Assembly (NCBI GenBank): GCA_018806915.1
Contig: JAGKQI010000012.1
Span: forward strand, 62,001-126,000
DNA length: 64,000 bases
Direction: 5' to 3'
Source of the DNA: Phytophthora colocasiae
Lineage: Eukaryota; Oomycota; Peronosporomycetes; Peronosporales; Peronosporaceae
The first letter of the stretch is position 1, and every line of letters starts with the position of its first letter. Below the pieces are notes generated by a model. The model worked only from the letters and a program-made list of their open reading frames with translations. It was not told the DNA's origin and did not search any database. This document shows, in pieces, positions 34,531 through 45,757 of this stretch. The position numbers and the translations under genes are program-made.

Positions 34531-36216
34531 TTATCCTTTCTTAAGGAAACGCTAGATTGTCACTCGATGCTGTGGGAATTGATTCAACAGCTAGTTATCG
34601 GCCTCACGATGACCGAGTGTCTGGAGAGAAGCTTGCCCTCTCTTGAATGAGAGGTACATGCCGGACTTGTCCACGACCGGCTCCAAGATGAGAGCCGTTA
34701 TCGCAGAGCATACACGCCTCGAGGTACTGGCACGCTACCTCCTCTTCTTCGAGGAACTTGCTTGAGGAAGATTCGCACTGCGTGTTTGCCAGCACGCTTA
34801 GTGTTTACTGGAGCGGATCTTTGAGGCTTATCTTGAGTCGGCGTTGTCGAAGCTTGAGAGTTATTCGTGAAATATGCGATTGACTAGCTCTGTGTATCGG
34901 TATATTAACCTCTTGAGCAGCGCATCGACTTGATATGTCAGAGCGGGAGGTGCAAACTCAACAACCTAGACAACCGCCTTCTGATTTCCTAACAATGTGT
35001 AGATAGGGTGATTGGATTATAACGCGGAGACTACGTTTATTGGTAGTTGTTTTTAGTATAATTAATTATAGTAGATCTAATGATATTCATCCATATGAAC
35101 ATCCCGCAAAGAAAATTCTCTTTAGCCCATCACGTTTTAGTTTAGAAAAGAGGGTACTTCTCGGAAAATCTATGGAGATCGAGTTTTCGGAAATGATGTT
35201 ATACATCAGCAGCACCATGGCGGTGGGGGGAGAGGGTAAAAAGATGTGAAACTCTGCGTGTGTACCTCAGTAGATATCAACGCAAAGTTTCAATATGCAT
35301 ATTCCAGATATATACGACTACGTGTAACGGATGGTTCATTTTCAATAATACATTATTGTAGAGGAAGGAAGTGATGTTGAACGCGGTGTCAAACAGTATG
35401 CCTACATCGGTGAGTCTGCATCAATGACCACGTTAGGGTACGAGTACATGTACATAGGGATATAGGGGTGGGCATGTATATGTGATATGTATGAAAGAGG
35501 ATATGTGTATGGTACGGCAGATGTGCAGACATTTAGAGCATACGTGCAGTTACAACCGGTAGATTAGTAGGATGCGCTTGTATGTACTTGTACCTCAAAT
35601 GGAGCCATAGACGTTTAAATACTTGCAGGGATATAGAGGTGGGCATGTATATGTGATTGGGGCACGTTCAGTTACGAGTGCATGATCCACACCTAATCAT
35701 TCTTGGTATACAAAAATGAATAGATACCTGTGCAGCGATGCAACACGCGCTTACTGCCGCGCAGCGGCGGCGGCCGGCTAATTACTAACACGACGAGGAA
35801 GTACTAATAGTACACCTCGAACACGCTCTAAGAATCGGCCTCATGGGCCATGGCTCGACATACGGTGAGTGGTGAACTGTCCCCGCCCACTGTTCCGGGG
35901 TAGCCGGCCCATCTACACAGGTTCAAGTGAAAAACGCACAGTACTCAAAGAAGATAAGCAAAAGACAAAATGAATGGGGTACGCGAGTGTGGCGCGCTAT
36001 GGCCGCGTTCGCAGCGTTCCTTCCCAAACACAGGCACTCTAAACTTGTGATCAAAGAGCAAATGATGCTGGCACATCCTGACGTGAAAGGTTTTCGCTGA
36101 TGATTTTCTCCTGATTACATGCTTGTGGATCTTACTTTGAGTTTTACTCTGCAAACAAAAAGTGTCTTTGCACCAAAGCTTTCCACTGGATACATGAGTC
36201 GGCGTGATTCGAGACG
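34531..36216. other. Intergenic, no gene seen; one direct repeat
   Basis: No convincing coding region. A 30 bp near-identical direct repeat (gggatatag...tgtgat) lies at 35457-35486 and 35628-35657, 171 bp apart. The middle part (35000-35700) is AT-rich. Confidence 0.5.
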
Positions 36217-36486
36217 GTGGACAGGTGTGGATCCGAGGTGATTTTTGAGGACAATGTATCTCTTCCTGCAGACGCAACGGTGACTCAACTCAGTAACAAG
36301 CTTGTGGACCCACAAGAAGGTCTCAATAAATGCCTTAAAGGGGTCGCCGTGACGGAGCTCAAGGTATTCAAAAAGTTGGGGGAACAGTTACGTGGAATGA
36401 CGGAGATACGCTTCTGGGGTAAAGCAAAAAGCAGTGCTCTCGTGGTAGTAGCGCCATCTGGTGCCGACTTATTGCTGGCAGAGTGA
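36217..36486 (+). CDS. Short ORF, unknown
   Basis: 89 aa frame with natural-looking composition (SNKLVDPQEGLNKCL, ELKVFKKLGEQLRGMTEIRF). There is no signal peptide and no RxLR or LxLFLAK motif. It may be a fragment of a degraded gene. Function not recognised. Confidence 0.3.
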   Translation: MDRCGSEVIFEDNVSLPADATVTQLSNKLVDPQEGLNKCLKGVAVTELKVFKKLGEQLRGMTEIRFWGKAKSSALVVVAPSGADLLLAE

Positions 36487-37318
36487 GGAAAACTAACGCA
36501 GCCCTGTCCCTCGCTGAGATTCAAACACTGTTGCGGGGCTACAAACTGCTTTACAGGCTATCTATCACGAATGCCATGTACGTGGAATAAAAGAAGCATT
36601 TGCCCTTCGAGTTTACAAAAGCATTAGTAGTTATGAGAAGAAGGAAGCCTTGATGAGGACATCCACTAAATTGGTTGGTTACGGCATGGACGGAGATCAT
36701 CATCTCGTTGTAGTGGTGCTGATCTGGTATCAACTCATTGCTCCCTCCAGGTAAAAAAAGACCCTGTCAAAATTAGATCCGACCAATTTGGGCTAAACGT
36801 TTGCTGTGTTTTTCGATTGTAGTTTTCTCAAAGATGCATCCCAAGGCAAAGCTCAAGGTGAAGACCAAGGTTTTTTAAAAAAAAAACGGGGGGGGGAGAG
36901 AGAGAGAAGCTAAGTGTTACTGTGGATCCAAGAATGTTCTAGCGACATCCTACTCAAAACACGGCGTCCTAAAATGATGGCTGCTCCAAGAGTGCTAAAA
37001 AAAAGTGTCGCGGAAGCGAAAACAGAGCCATCAGAACAAGGCGTGTCTTTTTACGCAAAAACTTCGAGTTTCTCTGCGTAACCATTCCCTTCCAAGTTTC
37101 TCGACAAGCTGCCGATACCAGGAGTTTTAAAAGAGAATTTCACTTCCAAGGAAACTAATCCAGAATCTCAACCCCACGCTCCTAAACAATAAGACTGTAC
37201 GGTTTTTGCAATGCTATCAATTTCCAACAGTTATTTTCTTTTTTATGTGTAAAGTACTTTATTCTCCTTTATTGCTTGATCCACACCAAATCTTCTCCAA
37301 ACTCTCATCAAAACGTGT
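36487..37318. other. Intergenic, no gene seen; simple repeats
   Basis: Contains A-run, G-run and (GA)n at about 36877-36907. A short unassigned coding-like stretch follows on the plus strand (MMAAPRVLKKSVAEAKTEPS, about 36976-37075) with no recognisable domain. Confidence 0.45.
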
Positions 37319-37380
37319 CCTTTTCGTAAACGTTGTACCAACTCCAGTTCCAATCTCCTCGCAATATCTTGTAGTGATCC
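37319..37380 (-). repeat. 62 bp direct repeat, copy 1
   Basis: ccttttcgtaaacgttgtac... is repeated at 37475-37536. Both copies code RGDWNWSWYNVYEK on the minus strand. Confidence 0.85.
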
Positions 37381-37400
37381 ATGATTCGAATTTGAATTGA

Positions 37401-37736
37401 CTAATCGAATTCATAACACGCTTGAGATGTTAAAAACGCACCAATTTGCTCCACTGAAAACGGCTCTGTTTCAACCTTTTCGTAAACGTTGTACCAGCTC
37501 CAGTTCCAATCTCCTCGCGATATCTTGTAGTGATTCACTAACTCATGACTTCCAATCCCAAGAAACCCACGAAAATACGACTCCTCTTTCCAAAGTCGAA
37601 GTGCAAGCAGAAACCTTTTCGTCAGTGTACTAGGGGACAGATTTAATTCACAATAATTCACAATCAAACAAACTGCTCTCTGTCTTGGCCTGCGCGATTT
37701 TTCACTAAAGCCATGAACGAATCTTAATCTTTGCAT
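37401..37736 (-). pseudogene. Unidentified gene fragment with duplicated WNWSWYNVY motif
   Basis: 111 aa frame containing HYKISRGDWNWSWYNVYEK and FSVEQIGAFL. The same Trp-rich block follows at 37319-37380 in a different local context. It may belong with the 37809-38183 frame as one degraded minus-strand gene. No family recognised. Confidence 0.35.
37475..37536 (-). repeat. 62 bp direct repeat, copy 2
   Basis: Near-identical to 37319-37380, offset 156 bp. Confidence 0.85.
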
Positions 37737-37808
37737 GCATTTCGGCGACTGGCATTAATGCGCGCTCCCAGTTGCTTCCTGAATATCGCCTTGGTAACCA
37801 GGGTAGAT

Positions 37809-38183
37809 TCAAGCGGCACCTCGAAAAAGACGCATATGAGACCTTTGTCTTGGTCGATTAAGTTCCATGACGTGAACCGCAAATGACGTTTCCTCAATTT
37901 GTGGCGGTCTGTACAACAATAATGATGACTCGCTAGGGAGACCTTGCTTCAAGAAACCGTCCTTGATCCGTGTAAAGCCGTCAATCGTATCATACGAAAT
38001 TGCATGCCCATCGATGTATAATGGTCCTACGAATGGAATGAGGTGCTGCTCCAGTCTTGTCGTCTTCATTAGTGATCCCCCAACATCAACCACTGATTTT
38101 AAAAGGTCCACCAGCACATGGATGTCCCCGTCACTAGGGTGGAAGATCGCCTCAAAGTAGAATTTAACAAGAGGACACACCAC
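37809..38183 (-). pseudogene. Unidentified protein fragment, minus strand
   Basis: 124 aa frame of natural composition: HPSDGDIHVLVDLLKSVVDV, LIPFVGPLYIDGHAISYDT, ESSLLLYRPPQIEE. Upstream, other minus frames to about 38350 contain WLKDDTRLGDLLRGGVSSDV. It looks like part of a larger broken host gene or effector-like gene. No motif allows a firm name. Confidence 0.4.
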
Positions 38184-38588
38184 TCACACCACTCGCACAT
38201 TCTCGTACATCAGAACTAACGCCACCTCGTAATAGATCACCCAAACGGGTGTCATCTTTCAGCCATTTTGTTCCTTCACGGTCCTTCAACTAGAGCGTTA
38301 ACTCCGCCAAATCAACTTGAAAACACTTGCTGACGTGTTTCTTCTCGTTAACAGTGGCCTTTCCTCCATGGAGTTAAGCTCGATGATGATGGAAAATATG
38401 ATTGCTTCACCGTACACAGCAGAGTGTAGCTTCATCATTGCGATGGTTTTTGTTAAAAGTATTTAACTGAAAATCAATCTTTCACATCAATCAGAGATCT
38501 TCAGTAGAAATTTCTACGAAAACGTTTGGCTAAACAGAAATGATTGACTGGTGTTATTTTTTTAACTCTTACTCGCTTTGCTTACTTT
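38184..38588. other. Intergenic, possible upstream remnant of the minus-strand gene
   Basis: Only short minus-strand pieces continue the neighbouring fragment. No other feature is seen. Confidence 0.4.
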
Positions 38589-38607
38589 TCAATTTGCACA
38601 AGAAAAA

Positions 38608-38790
38608 TCAATAAGACACCTCCGACAACGTTCTCTTTCTGGTTGCATTGGCATCAATAGGGTGATCAACACCGCAACATGCTGTAAATATGGCTCGGCA
38701 ACTTTGTGAAATATCGACGTCAATCGACGTTTGACCTTGCACGATTTTCTGACAAAATGTATGCAAATTTGCTTCCTGCCTCGACCACAA
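38608..38790 (-). pseudogene. Short unidentified coding-like fragment
   Basis: 60 aa minus frame (RQEANLHTFCQKIVQGQTS, ACCGVDHPIDANATRKRTLS) with natural composition, no start context and no known domain. Confidence 0.25.
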
Positions 38791-39043
38791 ATTTTCGTAA
38801 TAAATCGTAATGAATTATTGCTATTTCTTAAAACCACAATAATATGATATGATGATGATACAATACTAACATCCAAGTTTGAAGGCAACATATCTCATAA
38901 CCAACCCTATCTAACGCTCTGGAATCGCAGTAGTTGACGTAGATCACCTCCAGCAGTTGGGCTTTTAGAAGTCGTAAAAGAAGGCGATGAACCTTGAAAC
39001 TTAAAGAAAATTCTAGATCTTCTGTATTTCCTCCCACCGGGAG

Positions 39044-39450
39044 TGAAATGGGGTTACATTTGGTGTTTCACACATTATGGTGACACATGGTGGGTGGCTC
39101 CGTTGCCACCAATTACCTTCTATATAGGTTTTACTAAAGCTATCTTTTAGTTGGTATTGCAGACCAAACTAACAAGAATTTGTAATATATTCAGTCTTAA
39201 TTCTACCTACAATTTAATTAGTCTCCCCAAAGATTTGGGGGCGAAGTAACTGCCGTTTGCTAGGAGTTTGTATACTCCAGGCCTTCCTCTGTGTGAAGTG
39301 GTGTGTGATCCTTCTCACACTTTATTGCATGAACCAGTTGGCGGGAACTCGGAGTTCCGCAAACAAAACCGATGAAAGCCCGATTTATTTATTTATTTTA
39401 GATATTAATAAATGTGGTTCCCGAAAACTTTCTACTGATACAAAAAACAG
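39044..39450 (+). repeat. Possible solo LTR or LTR fragment
   Basis: It starts TGAAATGGGGTTACAT, close to the TGTAACGGGGTTACAC start of both gypsy LTRs here. It contains a TATA-like ctatatagg and perfect small hairpins (CCCCAAAgaTTTGGGG, GTGTGAtccttcTCACAC, GGTGGCtccgttGCCACC). The 3' border is uncertain and no target duplication was found. Confidence 0.35.
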
Positions 39451-40127
39451 CGGTGAATATGAGCCGATGCTGTGGTGGATCCCGACTAACAGCTATTTCT
39501 CAGCAAGGCCCATGCTTCAATATTGGCTATCTACCGGCCAAAAGTTGAGTAACCGCCATGTCGCACTTGAGACCTCGACATAGAAGCAGCTTTTGCGGTA
39601 GTGATCGATATCTGTTTCGGAGGTCTATTGATAGTACAGACGAACACTCATTTGGTAGGTATCACACACCGTCATGGGGAGTCCGCGTATTCACGGCCAG
39701 GGAAAGAAGCGCAAAAAGTACCAGCGTACTGTTGTCTCGTTCAACACAAGTTGGATGTTGGATAGAGTCTACATCCTTAACCCCTCCAAACCGGATGTAG
39801 CATGATGCTACATAGTCAAACCTCTTAACCCTATTATATTGGCGTTGTATTCTGTATTATACAGAATAAGTAAATATATCGAACAAACTATTGGCCGTTT
39901 CCCGGCAAAATTATCCCGCTTCAAGCCCTCCGACTAGAAGGAGGTAGAGAATTGTCAAAGCACGCGTAAAGTCCACGCATTTTTCCCTGAAGATGTTGCA
40001 ATGTCTTCATGCAAATGGCTATCATTTGATCGCAACATCACGCAATCACCTCCAACTTTTCATCACCTACCGAAGCTGTTGTCAGACAAACTTGGCGCGA
40101 ATTCATGGTGGGGAGCGCCTGCCAGAC
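39451..40127. other. Intergenic, no gene seen
   Basis: Only short random-looking frames are present. Confidence 0.5.
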
Positions 40128-40265
40128 TCGAGCGAAGGAAAAATTCGGCCAGTTACTAGGAGGAAGACCTGGCCGAATTATTCCTTCGTGCGACTCCAAA
40201 AATTCGGCCAGGTCCTCCTCACTAGTCTGTTAGTTAGGACAAATTTTTCCTTCGCGCGACTCCCA
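40128..40265. repeat. Fold-back repeat with aattcggccag motif
   Basis: aattcggccag and its complement recur: arms at about 40128-40155 and 40173-40200 around ttactaggaggaagac. A third aattcggccag with a mirrored tcctcctcactag arm follows and ends in ccttcgcgcgactcc. It resembles a MITE-like fold-back. Confidence 0.6.
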
Positions 40266-40705
40266 AGAAGACCAGCAACAGGTTTGACAGTTAGATAAAG
40301 CTAGCTACACCTCGTTCTCCTCAACGTCTGCGCGTTTGCGCTTTATTCTGCGTCGTTGCGCAAGTCCCGTTGGTCCAAGTTTGATGCCATATTTGCGAAC
40401 ACGTTAGCGTGTTCCAAGTTTCAATGCCTCGCACTTGGATGCAAAGAGGTACATGCTCGCCAAAGGCTGCACTGCATCGCGGGCAGTACCTCATGCTTTC
40501 GAATGACTTCGTATTTGGAGGAGCAAACGCGGAGCAGACCTTGCACAAATGCTAAATGTAATTGTTTTTTTTCGACAAACTTGCATATATATTTGCCCGG
40601 AAATAAAAAGACGTGTGCAGAAACGAATCAACTCTTGCACTTGATGTTTGTATTCTCCGTGTTCGGGGGAAAGGACACCCATACAAAAAACAAGTCAAAA
40701 ACCTC

Positions 40706-40729
40706 TTAAGCTGAATATATTCAGCTTAA
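40706..40729. repeat. 24 bp perfect palindrome
   Basis: ttaagctgaata followed directly by its complement. No known role. Confidence 0.85.
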
Positions 40730-40946
40730 CCCTCTTGTCCCTGTACTCTGTATCCTACATATGGAGTGGTATGCCAGGATATAGTATTCGTCGAGGTTAG
40801 ATACTGACAAAACACCGCAGGTAGAAGTTTGTATCGATGGGTGTTAGGCAACTTATCCTTTTGGATAGGTGTTGGGAAGATAGAAAGGGATTCGTCAAAC
40901 GCCATAGAAATGACAGTATAAGGTTTGAAAATTCTAACACAAGCAA

Positions 40947-40972
40947 CCCCCCCCCCCCACACACACACACAT
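40947..40972. repeat. Poly-C and (CA)n simple repeat
   Basis: A C-run of 12 is followed by alternating ac. Such tracts vary in length easily. Confidence 0.9.
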
Positions 40973-41689
40973 GTTGAAGTCATGCACACTGTCACAGATT
41001 GTGAGCTGTACATCACCAAGGTCGTACCCACTCAGGAGCATGTCGTCGCCGGTGACGCGAGAGCACCCTTGATCGTCCCGTCACCAGTTCCATATATCTT
41101 GATCACCTTCGACCACCGCTTCACTGCCACGGATCGTCTGCGCCTGATCTCCTGAAGTCGCGATCCGTTCCTGCCTGAGTCCAACCTGATTCGCCCCCGT
41201 TACATTTGCTCTCCGGAACACGGATCGGTGCTGATGGAGTCGCTGCGGTGTCTCCGGGTCGGAGGTCACCCTTTCGGTCCGTCGTCTGTTCGGCGGCGAC
41301 CCGCCGCGGATGTCCCTTTTGTCCGTTCCCGGTCGGGATCCACCATGCCGTTATCTGATTCGCCTCAGATCTGGGTATCACGGGTGGTCTTTGTCGCTCC
41401 CTCCGGCTCTCCCGACTTCGTGTATTCAGTTATCTTCTTCTACAACCGGTGCTTCCTCCTCAACAAATTCTGGTACGCGAAACCGATCTTCTTGATCTCG
41501 AGGCCCTGTGGGTCAGTTCCACGCGTCGGCCACAAAAAGAGAGAAAAGCGTGCGCTTTTCCTGTGGTGTCTGTGGGAAATCGTGATCAATGCGGTAGGCT
41601 AGGTAGCTATTCCTGTCGTTGATAGTAAATCCAATTAAAAACAAAAAGTATTTCCAGTAAAAAGCATAGGCACTCGCAGCACGTAGTCC
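40973..41689. other. Intergenic, no assignable gene
   Basis: Minus-strand frames (41081-41381) are charged and Gly/Thr/Arg-rich (DPETPQRLHQHRSVFRRAN) and could be a degraded gag-like sequence. There is no domain to support it. Confidence 0.4.
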
Positions 41690-41816
41690 TTGAACGGTGA
41701 TTCATTACAGCAACATCCATAGGCTGTGCCAGCCACGGAATAAATTCCACCTGGCTACAGCGATCCTCTTCTAGCGGAAGCCATTTGGTGCACTTTCAAG
41801 CTGTCCAGAAGAAATA

Positions 41817-41852
41817 CACCTTTTCTCGGGCAAAATGGCACATTTTCTAAGC
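41817..41852 (+). repeat. Left TIR of the IS630-like element
   Basis: Matches the complement of 43235-43270 except for one extra T. A partial copy (ctcaagcaaaatggc) recurs at about 41938 as a subterminal site. Confidence 0.9.
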
Positions 41853-42035
41853 AATGTGGTTTTTAATCACTCGTGCAACTTAATATTTTCTCTGGTAAGT
41901 ACGATTTTAATGCAAAGTGGCTAAGTACGATTTGTTTCTCAAGCAAAATGGCGCGAAGCAGTATCAGCCACCAACTTCACTGGTTTCAGTGGCTCATACC
42001 GGACCTCATTTCCCCCATTGCGCTCCAGCCCACAC

Positions 42036-43241
42036 ATGACTGACCCCACCACGCCTTCTCCTTCTACCGAAGCCAAGGAGTACGAGCGCAATAGCGCCAA
42101 AAGCGAGTCCTGGATTCCTTTTTAGACGGTCAAGACTGGAAAAGCACCGCCCGCTTCAACAAAGTGCCCATGACTACTGCCCGTCGAGTCATTTCGAAGG
42201 GTAGTATCGAGAAGCAGGTACGCGGTGGCGTTCGGCCGTCTTGTGTGAAGATGGCAGTGGAGGTGTTGTCAAAGTTGGAGGAATACTTGGACGAGCAGGC
42301 GGGCATGAAGCTCGAGGACATGAAGGATCGGCTATTCAGCGACATGGACGTCAACGTAAGCGTCTCTTCAATTCATCGTGCGCTCCACGGTATGCTCTAC
42401 TCGATCAAGGGTTTGCGCATCGAGAAATCTACGATGAATAGCAGCGAGAACAAGGCTAAGCGCATGGGGTTCGCCAAGGCGCTGAACTTGCACGTTACAG
42501 AAGGTAACATGATCGTCTACCATGACGAAACTAACTTTAACGTCTACCTGACACGCAAGCAAGGCTGGGCCAAGAAAGGGGACCGCGCAGTCATTCAGAT
42601 GTCGCCGTCCAAGGGAAAGAACTTGCACGTCCAGTGCGGTGTGTCTCCAGGCAGCGGGTTGGTGCTCATGCGCACCCACGACGGCGGTATACACATGGAC
42701 GAGAATGCGAGGTTTGTTACCGACTTGTTCGTCGAGGCGCTAAACACGGACGAGTACAAGGAGAGCTACGGCAAGAAGGTGGTCATTGTCACCGACAATG
42801 CACCGGCACGGAAACGTTAGCCCGGGAAAAGCTCGTTGCCGATGGCATTGTCAACAGCAACAAGCTAGTTATTCTTCGTTTAGCGCCATATAGTTCTATG
42901 TGTAACGCAATCGAGGGCTGTTTTAGTGTGCTGAAGGCACATATGAAAGGACATCTTGCCACAAAGCGACAAGAGTTTTGGTGCGCGGTGAGTATGATTC
43001 CCTCACAGCACACAGGACAGCGCTTTTGAAAGCGGCGGTCGAAGAGAGCAAGCATGTTCTAACGCAGCGTTTGGTGTTGCGCATGGAGATACACTGCTTG
43101 AAGAATATCTTTTTAGCGGAGAGAGGCGAAGACATGTCGTTAGGTCCACTTTGGTTGAGAAAAGAATCGTACTTAGCCACATTGCCTAAAAAAAACCTAT
43201 TATCCAATTTTCGATTTTTTGAAAAAAAAGACTATGCTTAG
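42036..43241 (+). pseudogene. IS630/Tc1-like transposase (DDE_3), frameshifted
   Basis: It starts near 42036 (MTDPTTPSPSTEAKEYERN). A shift near 42100 leads to the main frame 42164-42820 (218 aa): GGVRPSCVKMAVEVL, SSIHRALHGMLYSIKGLRIE (HTH part), IVYHDETNFNVYL (first Asp), KKVVIVTDNAPA (second Asp). After another shift at about 42815 comes VILRLAPYSSMCNAIEG (catalytic Glu). After a third near 42990 comes the C terminus EYDSLTAHRTALLKAAVEE. All three catalytic residues are visible but in different frames. Confidence 0.85.
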
Positions 43242-43270
43242 AAATGTGCCATTTTGCCCGAGAAAAGGTG
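43235..43270 (-). repeat. Right TIR of the IS630-like element
   Basis: Inverted copy of 41817-41852, ends ...gcccgagaaaaggtg before the TA. Confidence 0.9.
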
Positions 43271-43920
43271 TAAACAGCTGAGGGTTTCCAAATCTATCAA
43301 TTCACATATTAAAAACGTTAATAAAACTAAAAACTGAAGGAACAAATACGTACTCGTTGGATCCACTCGTGCATCACCGCCTCGTTGCAAAATGCTTTCT
43401 TTGAACGGTATGCTCACAGGCCGAGTCACCGAATGTCGGGCTCCAAACTGTCTGCGATACAGGGCCACCAGGAACCCCTGCGAAAACTATTAGTGGTGGG
43501 AGCTTTACTCCTGTGGTAGATGCAGCAAGAAATACTGAGCAGCGAAATCCGTTTACTTAGATGCCTGTTGTAAACCAGTTAGTTAAGTAGGTAAATGCAA
43601 AAATAAAATAAAAGCAGCATGTGCCTTGCACTACGTCCACTGTTGGCGTGCCCACGAAGTCGATTGTGGTCTTGCCGTTAATGTCAATATTAATTGCCGT
43701 TTGATCCATATTAAATACAGATTCAAATTTGGTAGCGCCTTGCTCAAAAGCGATAGCTCCACTCTCCTCGATCGAGTGACTAAATTTTGAGACAACAAGC
43801 TAGAAATAAATAGTATTAAAAGCTAAAGTAATAAAAATACCACTTACCTTCATGTCGCTTCTGAGCTTGTGTGGTGAAGTGAATAAGAAGATTTCCCGGA
43901 AAGGTCATTGACTTGAAGGG

Positions 43921-44400
43921 GTGTCACCACTACAATTTGTTATTGACCATCCTAATAATGGTATTGTTACGCCCTGTCGCATTCGATCCGTATGTAGCAC
44001 TGAATCCTGTCGCATTCTGTAGCACTGAATCCGTTTTATACGGTATAATCGAGTCAATGATATACCATTCTTTTCGTTCTGACCAAAAACGATGTCGATA
44101 GAGTAGTGGGTATTTTTAATAGAATCGGAGTCAAGGTCGCGTTTCACCACAGAGGTATGCCACTATGTGATCGGATAGCTCAAATCACGAAATGGAAGTC
44201 TAAGTAGTGTGGCTGGATAGTTGCAACAAGTGGTTTGGGACATGGAGCCGATTATAGTTGTTATACACTATGGACTAGCACACAGCTTAATAGACTTCGT
44301 CCAACAATGCGGTAGAGCAGGTAGAGATGGACACGCAATCTGCACGACTATCTACTGCAAGTTGTACACCGATAGATTTTGAATACTGTTTCCCGGACTT
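43921..44400. other. Intergenic, no gene seen
   Basis: Contains short direct repeats (cctgtcgcattc twice near 43972 and 44008). No coding signal. Confidence 0.5.
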
Positions 44401-44875
44401 CTGATGAAGGTGATAATATCACGGAACGTATCAAGCGTGCCGACGAATTTTTCAACTCAGTAGAAAATTGCCAGCATCAATTTCTGGATCGCCTCAAGAT
44501 CCATGCGAGATCTACTGTCATCAGGTTCAAGAAGAAATGACCGTGGCAGAACGACCAGGACTTCTCAATTTAATCAAACATCAAGCGAATCTAGCGTTGG
44601 ACTGTGAGGTGAATGATCTACAGGTATATCACCGGTTAAAACAGTTTCTATTCAGTGATGAGACCAGTTATTGCTTAGTTTGTTGGCTGTTCGACTAAAC
44701 TGCTGTTTCATCCCACCCACCCGACCAATGTCCATTTCATGCGAACAAGTGCTTCAAATGTCTTGGAAGACATCTTGCTAGAAATTGCCCAAACATCATT
44801 GAGTATCCACAGCGAACGTGTTATTTCTGCGGGCTACCATTAATTGCACCAGCCGGAAATCATTCCTTGTATGCT
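44401..44875 (+). pseudogene. Zinc-knuckle protein fragment
   Basis: The plus strand codes ERIKRADEFFNSVENCQHQF, FLDRLKIHARSTVIRFKKK and, after shifts, HANKCFKCLGRHLARNC (CCHC knuckle, C-x2-C-x4-H-x4-C) followed by a second Cys pair (CYFCG). It is probably a remnant of a transposon nucleocapsid-like or nucleic-acid-binding protein. No full frame remains. Confidence 0.45.
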
Positions 44876-45295
44876 GGCACCAAGACGCCCACTAATCTCG
44901 TCATGAGTTTGGCTATACTTACACTCTATCAAATCGTCTTAGATGGATTTAACGTACTTATACATGCTCTTTCCGATGGTACATCGTGTGTCACCCAGAT
45001 TTAATGTCTGAATCCAGTATTAGCTTAAACTGTTTTTTCTTCAAAAATATGACGTTTCTTGCTCTATAATTGGCCATATGTACCGTGTCCGTTTCTTACG
45101 CTCATCAAAACAATGTACTTTGTCATGCTCTTTCCGATGGTATCTCGTGCGTCAGTCAGATCTTATATCTCAAGTCAGTATTTGATTAGACAAGGAGTTT
45201 TTAACATTGAGATGTTTATACGAGTGTTCGGCCTGACTATGCTACATGAGAGTCTTTCTATCGCGTTCGCTGCGTTGAAATACCCAATGCAGTGA
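44876..45295 (+). repeat. Dispersed repeat family, copy 1
   Basis: Shares long blocks (ctaatctcgtcat, ctctttccgatggta, gtgtcacccagatttaat) with 54110-54400 and, inverted, with 56145-56450. It contains an internal duplication of about 150 bp (ctctttccgatggta at 44970 and 45130). It ends exactly at the 5' LTR of element 2. Confidence 0.75.
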
Positions 45296-45755
45296 TGTAA
45301 CGGGGTTACACGTACAAGTGGTTGTACCACTTGTAACTCTAACAATTAGGATAACTGTTAGAGGTTGGAAATGGGCCTCAGACCTTCGTGTGCTGTACAC
45401 ACCAAAGGATACATTGGCGAATCACATTATTGGGTGGTTCGTGTGCATTTGTGCATATTATTGGTAGAAAGTAACGGATTTCTACCAATCACTGAGCAGA
45501 GTTTCTACCAACCACACGTTGGAAGACCCTTTAGAAATAGATAACAAAGAGTTTTAGGAGGTCCATAATTGGCTTATGCCAAATTCAATAACAGTTCTCA
45601 TTTTACGGTATTTTGCAGTTTAATTTAGTTATATTTGATTTAATTATACTTATTTAAAAAGGTATACTTAAATTAAGTCTATTCTAATTGCACGCTTCCT
45701 CATACACGTAAGCGCACGTGTACGCCACCTAATAGGTCTAAGCAGACCCATTACA
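45296..45755 (+). repeat. Element 2 5' LTR
   Basis: 460 bp, TGTAACGGGG...CCATTACA. Holds hairpins TACAAGTGG/ttgta/CCACTTGTA and TTGGTAGAAA with its complement. Followed by CC and the primer site. Confidence 0.88.
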
Positions 45756-45757
45756 CC

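Larger units (their letters stand above)
41817..43270 (+). mobile_element. IS630/Tc1-superfamily DNA transposon
   Basis: 1454 bp, flanked by TA at 41815-41816 and 43271-43272, the expected target duplication of this superfamily. Terminal inverted repeats of about 36 bp begin CACCTTTTCTCGGGCAAAAT. It sits inside an older pogo-like gene and restores that gene's continuity when removed. Confidence 0.92.
41690..43920 (-). pseudogene. Pogo-like DDE_1 transposase remnant split by another transposon
   Basis: Minus strand, from the right: KFSHSIEESGAIAFEQGATK, FNMDQTAINIDINGKTTIDF (first catalytic Asp), FVGTPTVDVVQG, LAASTTGVKLPPLIVFAGVP and EHTVQRKHF end near 43300. The sequence resumes left of the inserted element at 41814 with LLDSLKVHQMASARRGSL (second Asp) and VEFIPWLAQPMDVAVM (third Asp), ending near 41690. 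A probable GTAAGT...CTAG intron lies at about 43803-43845 and a second intron-like gap at 43510-43620. Stops and frameshifts make it non-functional. It is a different subfamily from the array units. Confidence 0.7.

Noticed and set aside
36217..38183. RxLR or Crinkler effector genes
   Set aside because: No signal peptide, RxLR-dEER or LxLFLAK motif could be seen; the fragments are left unnamed.
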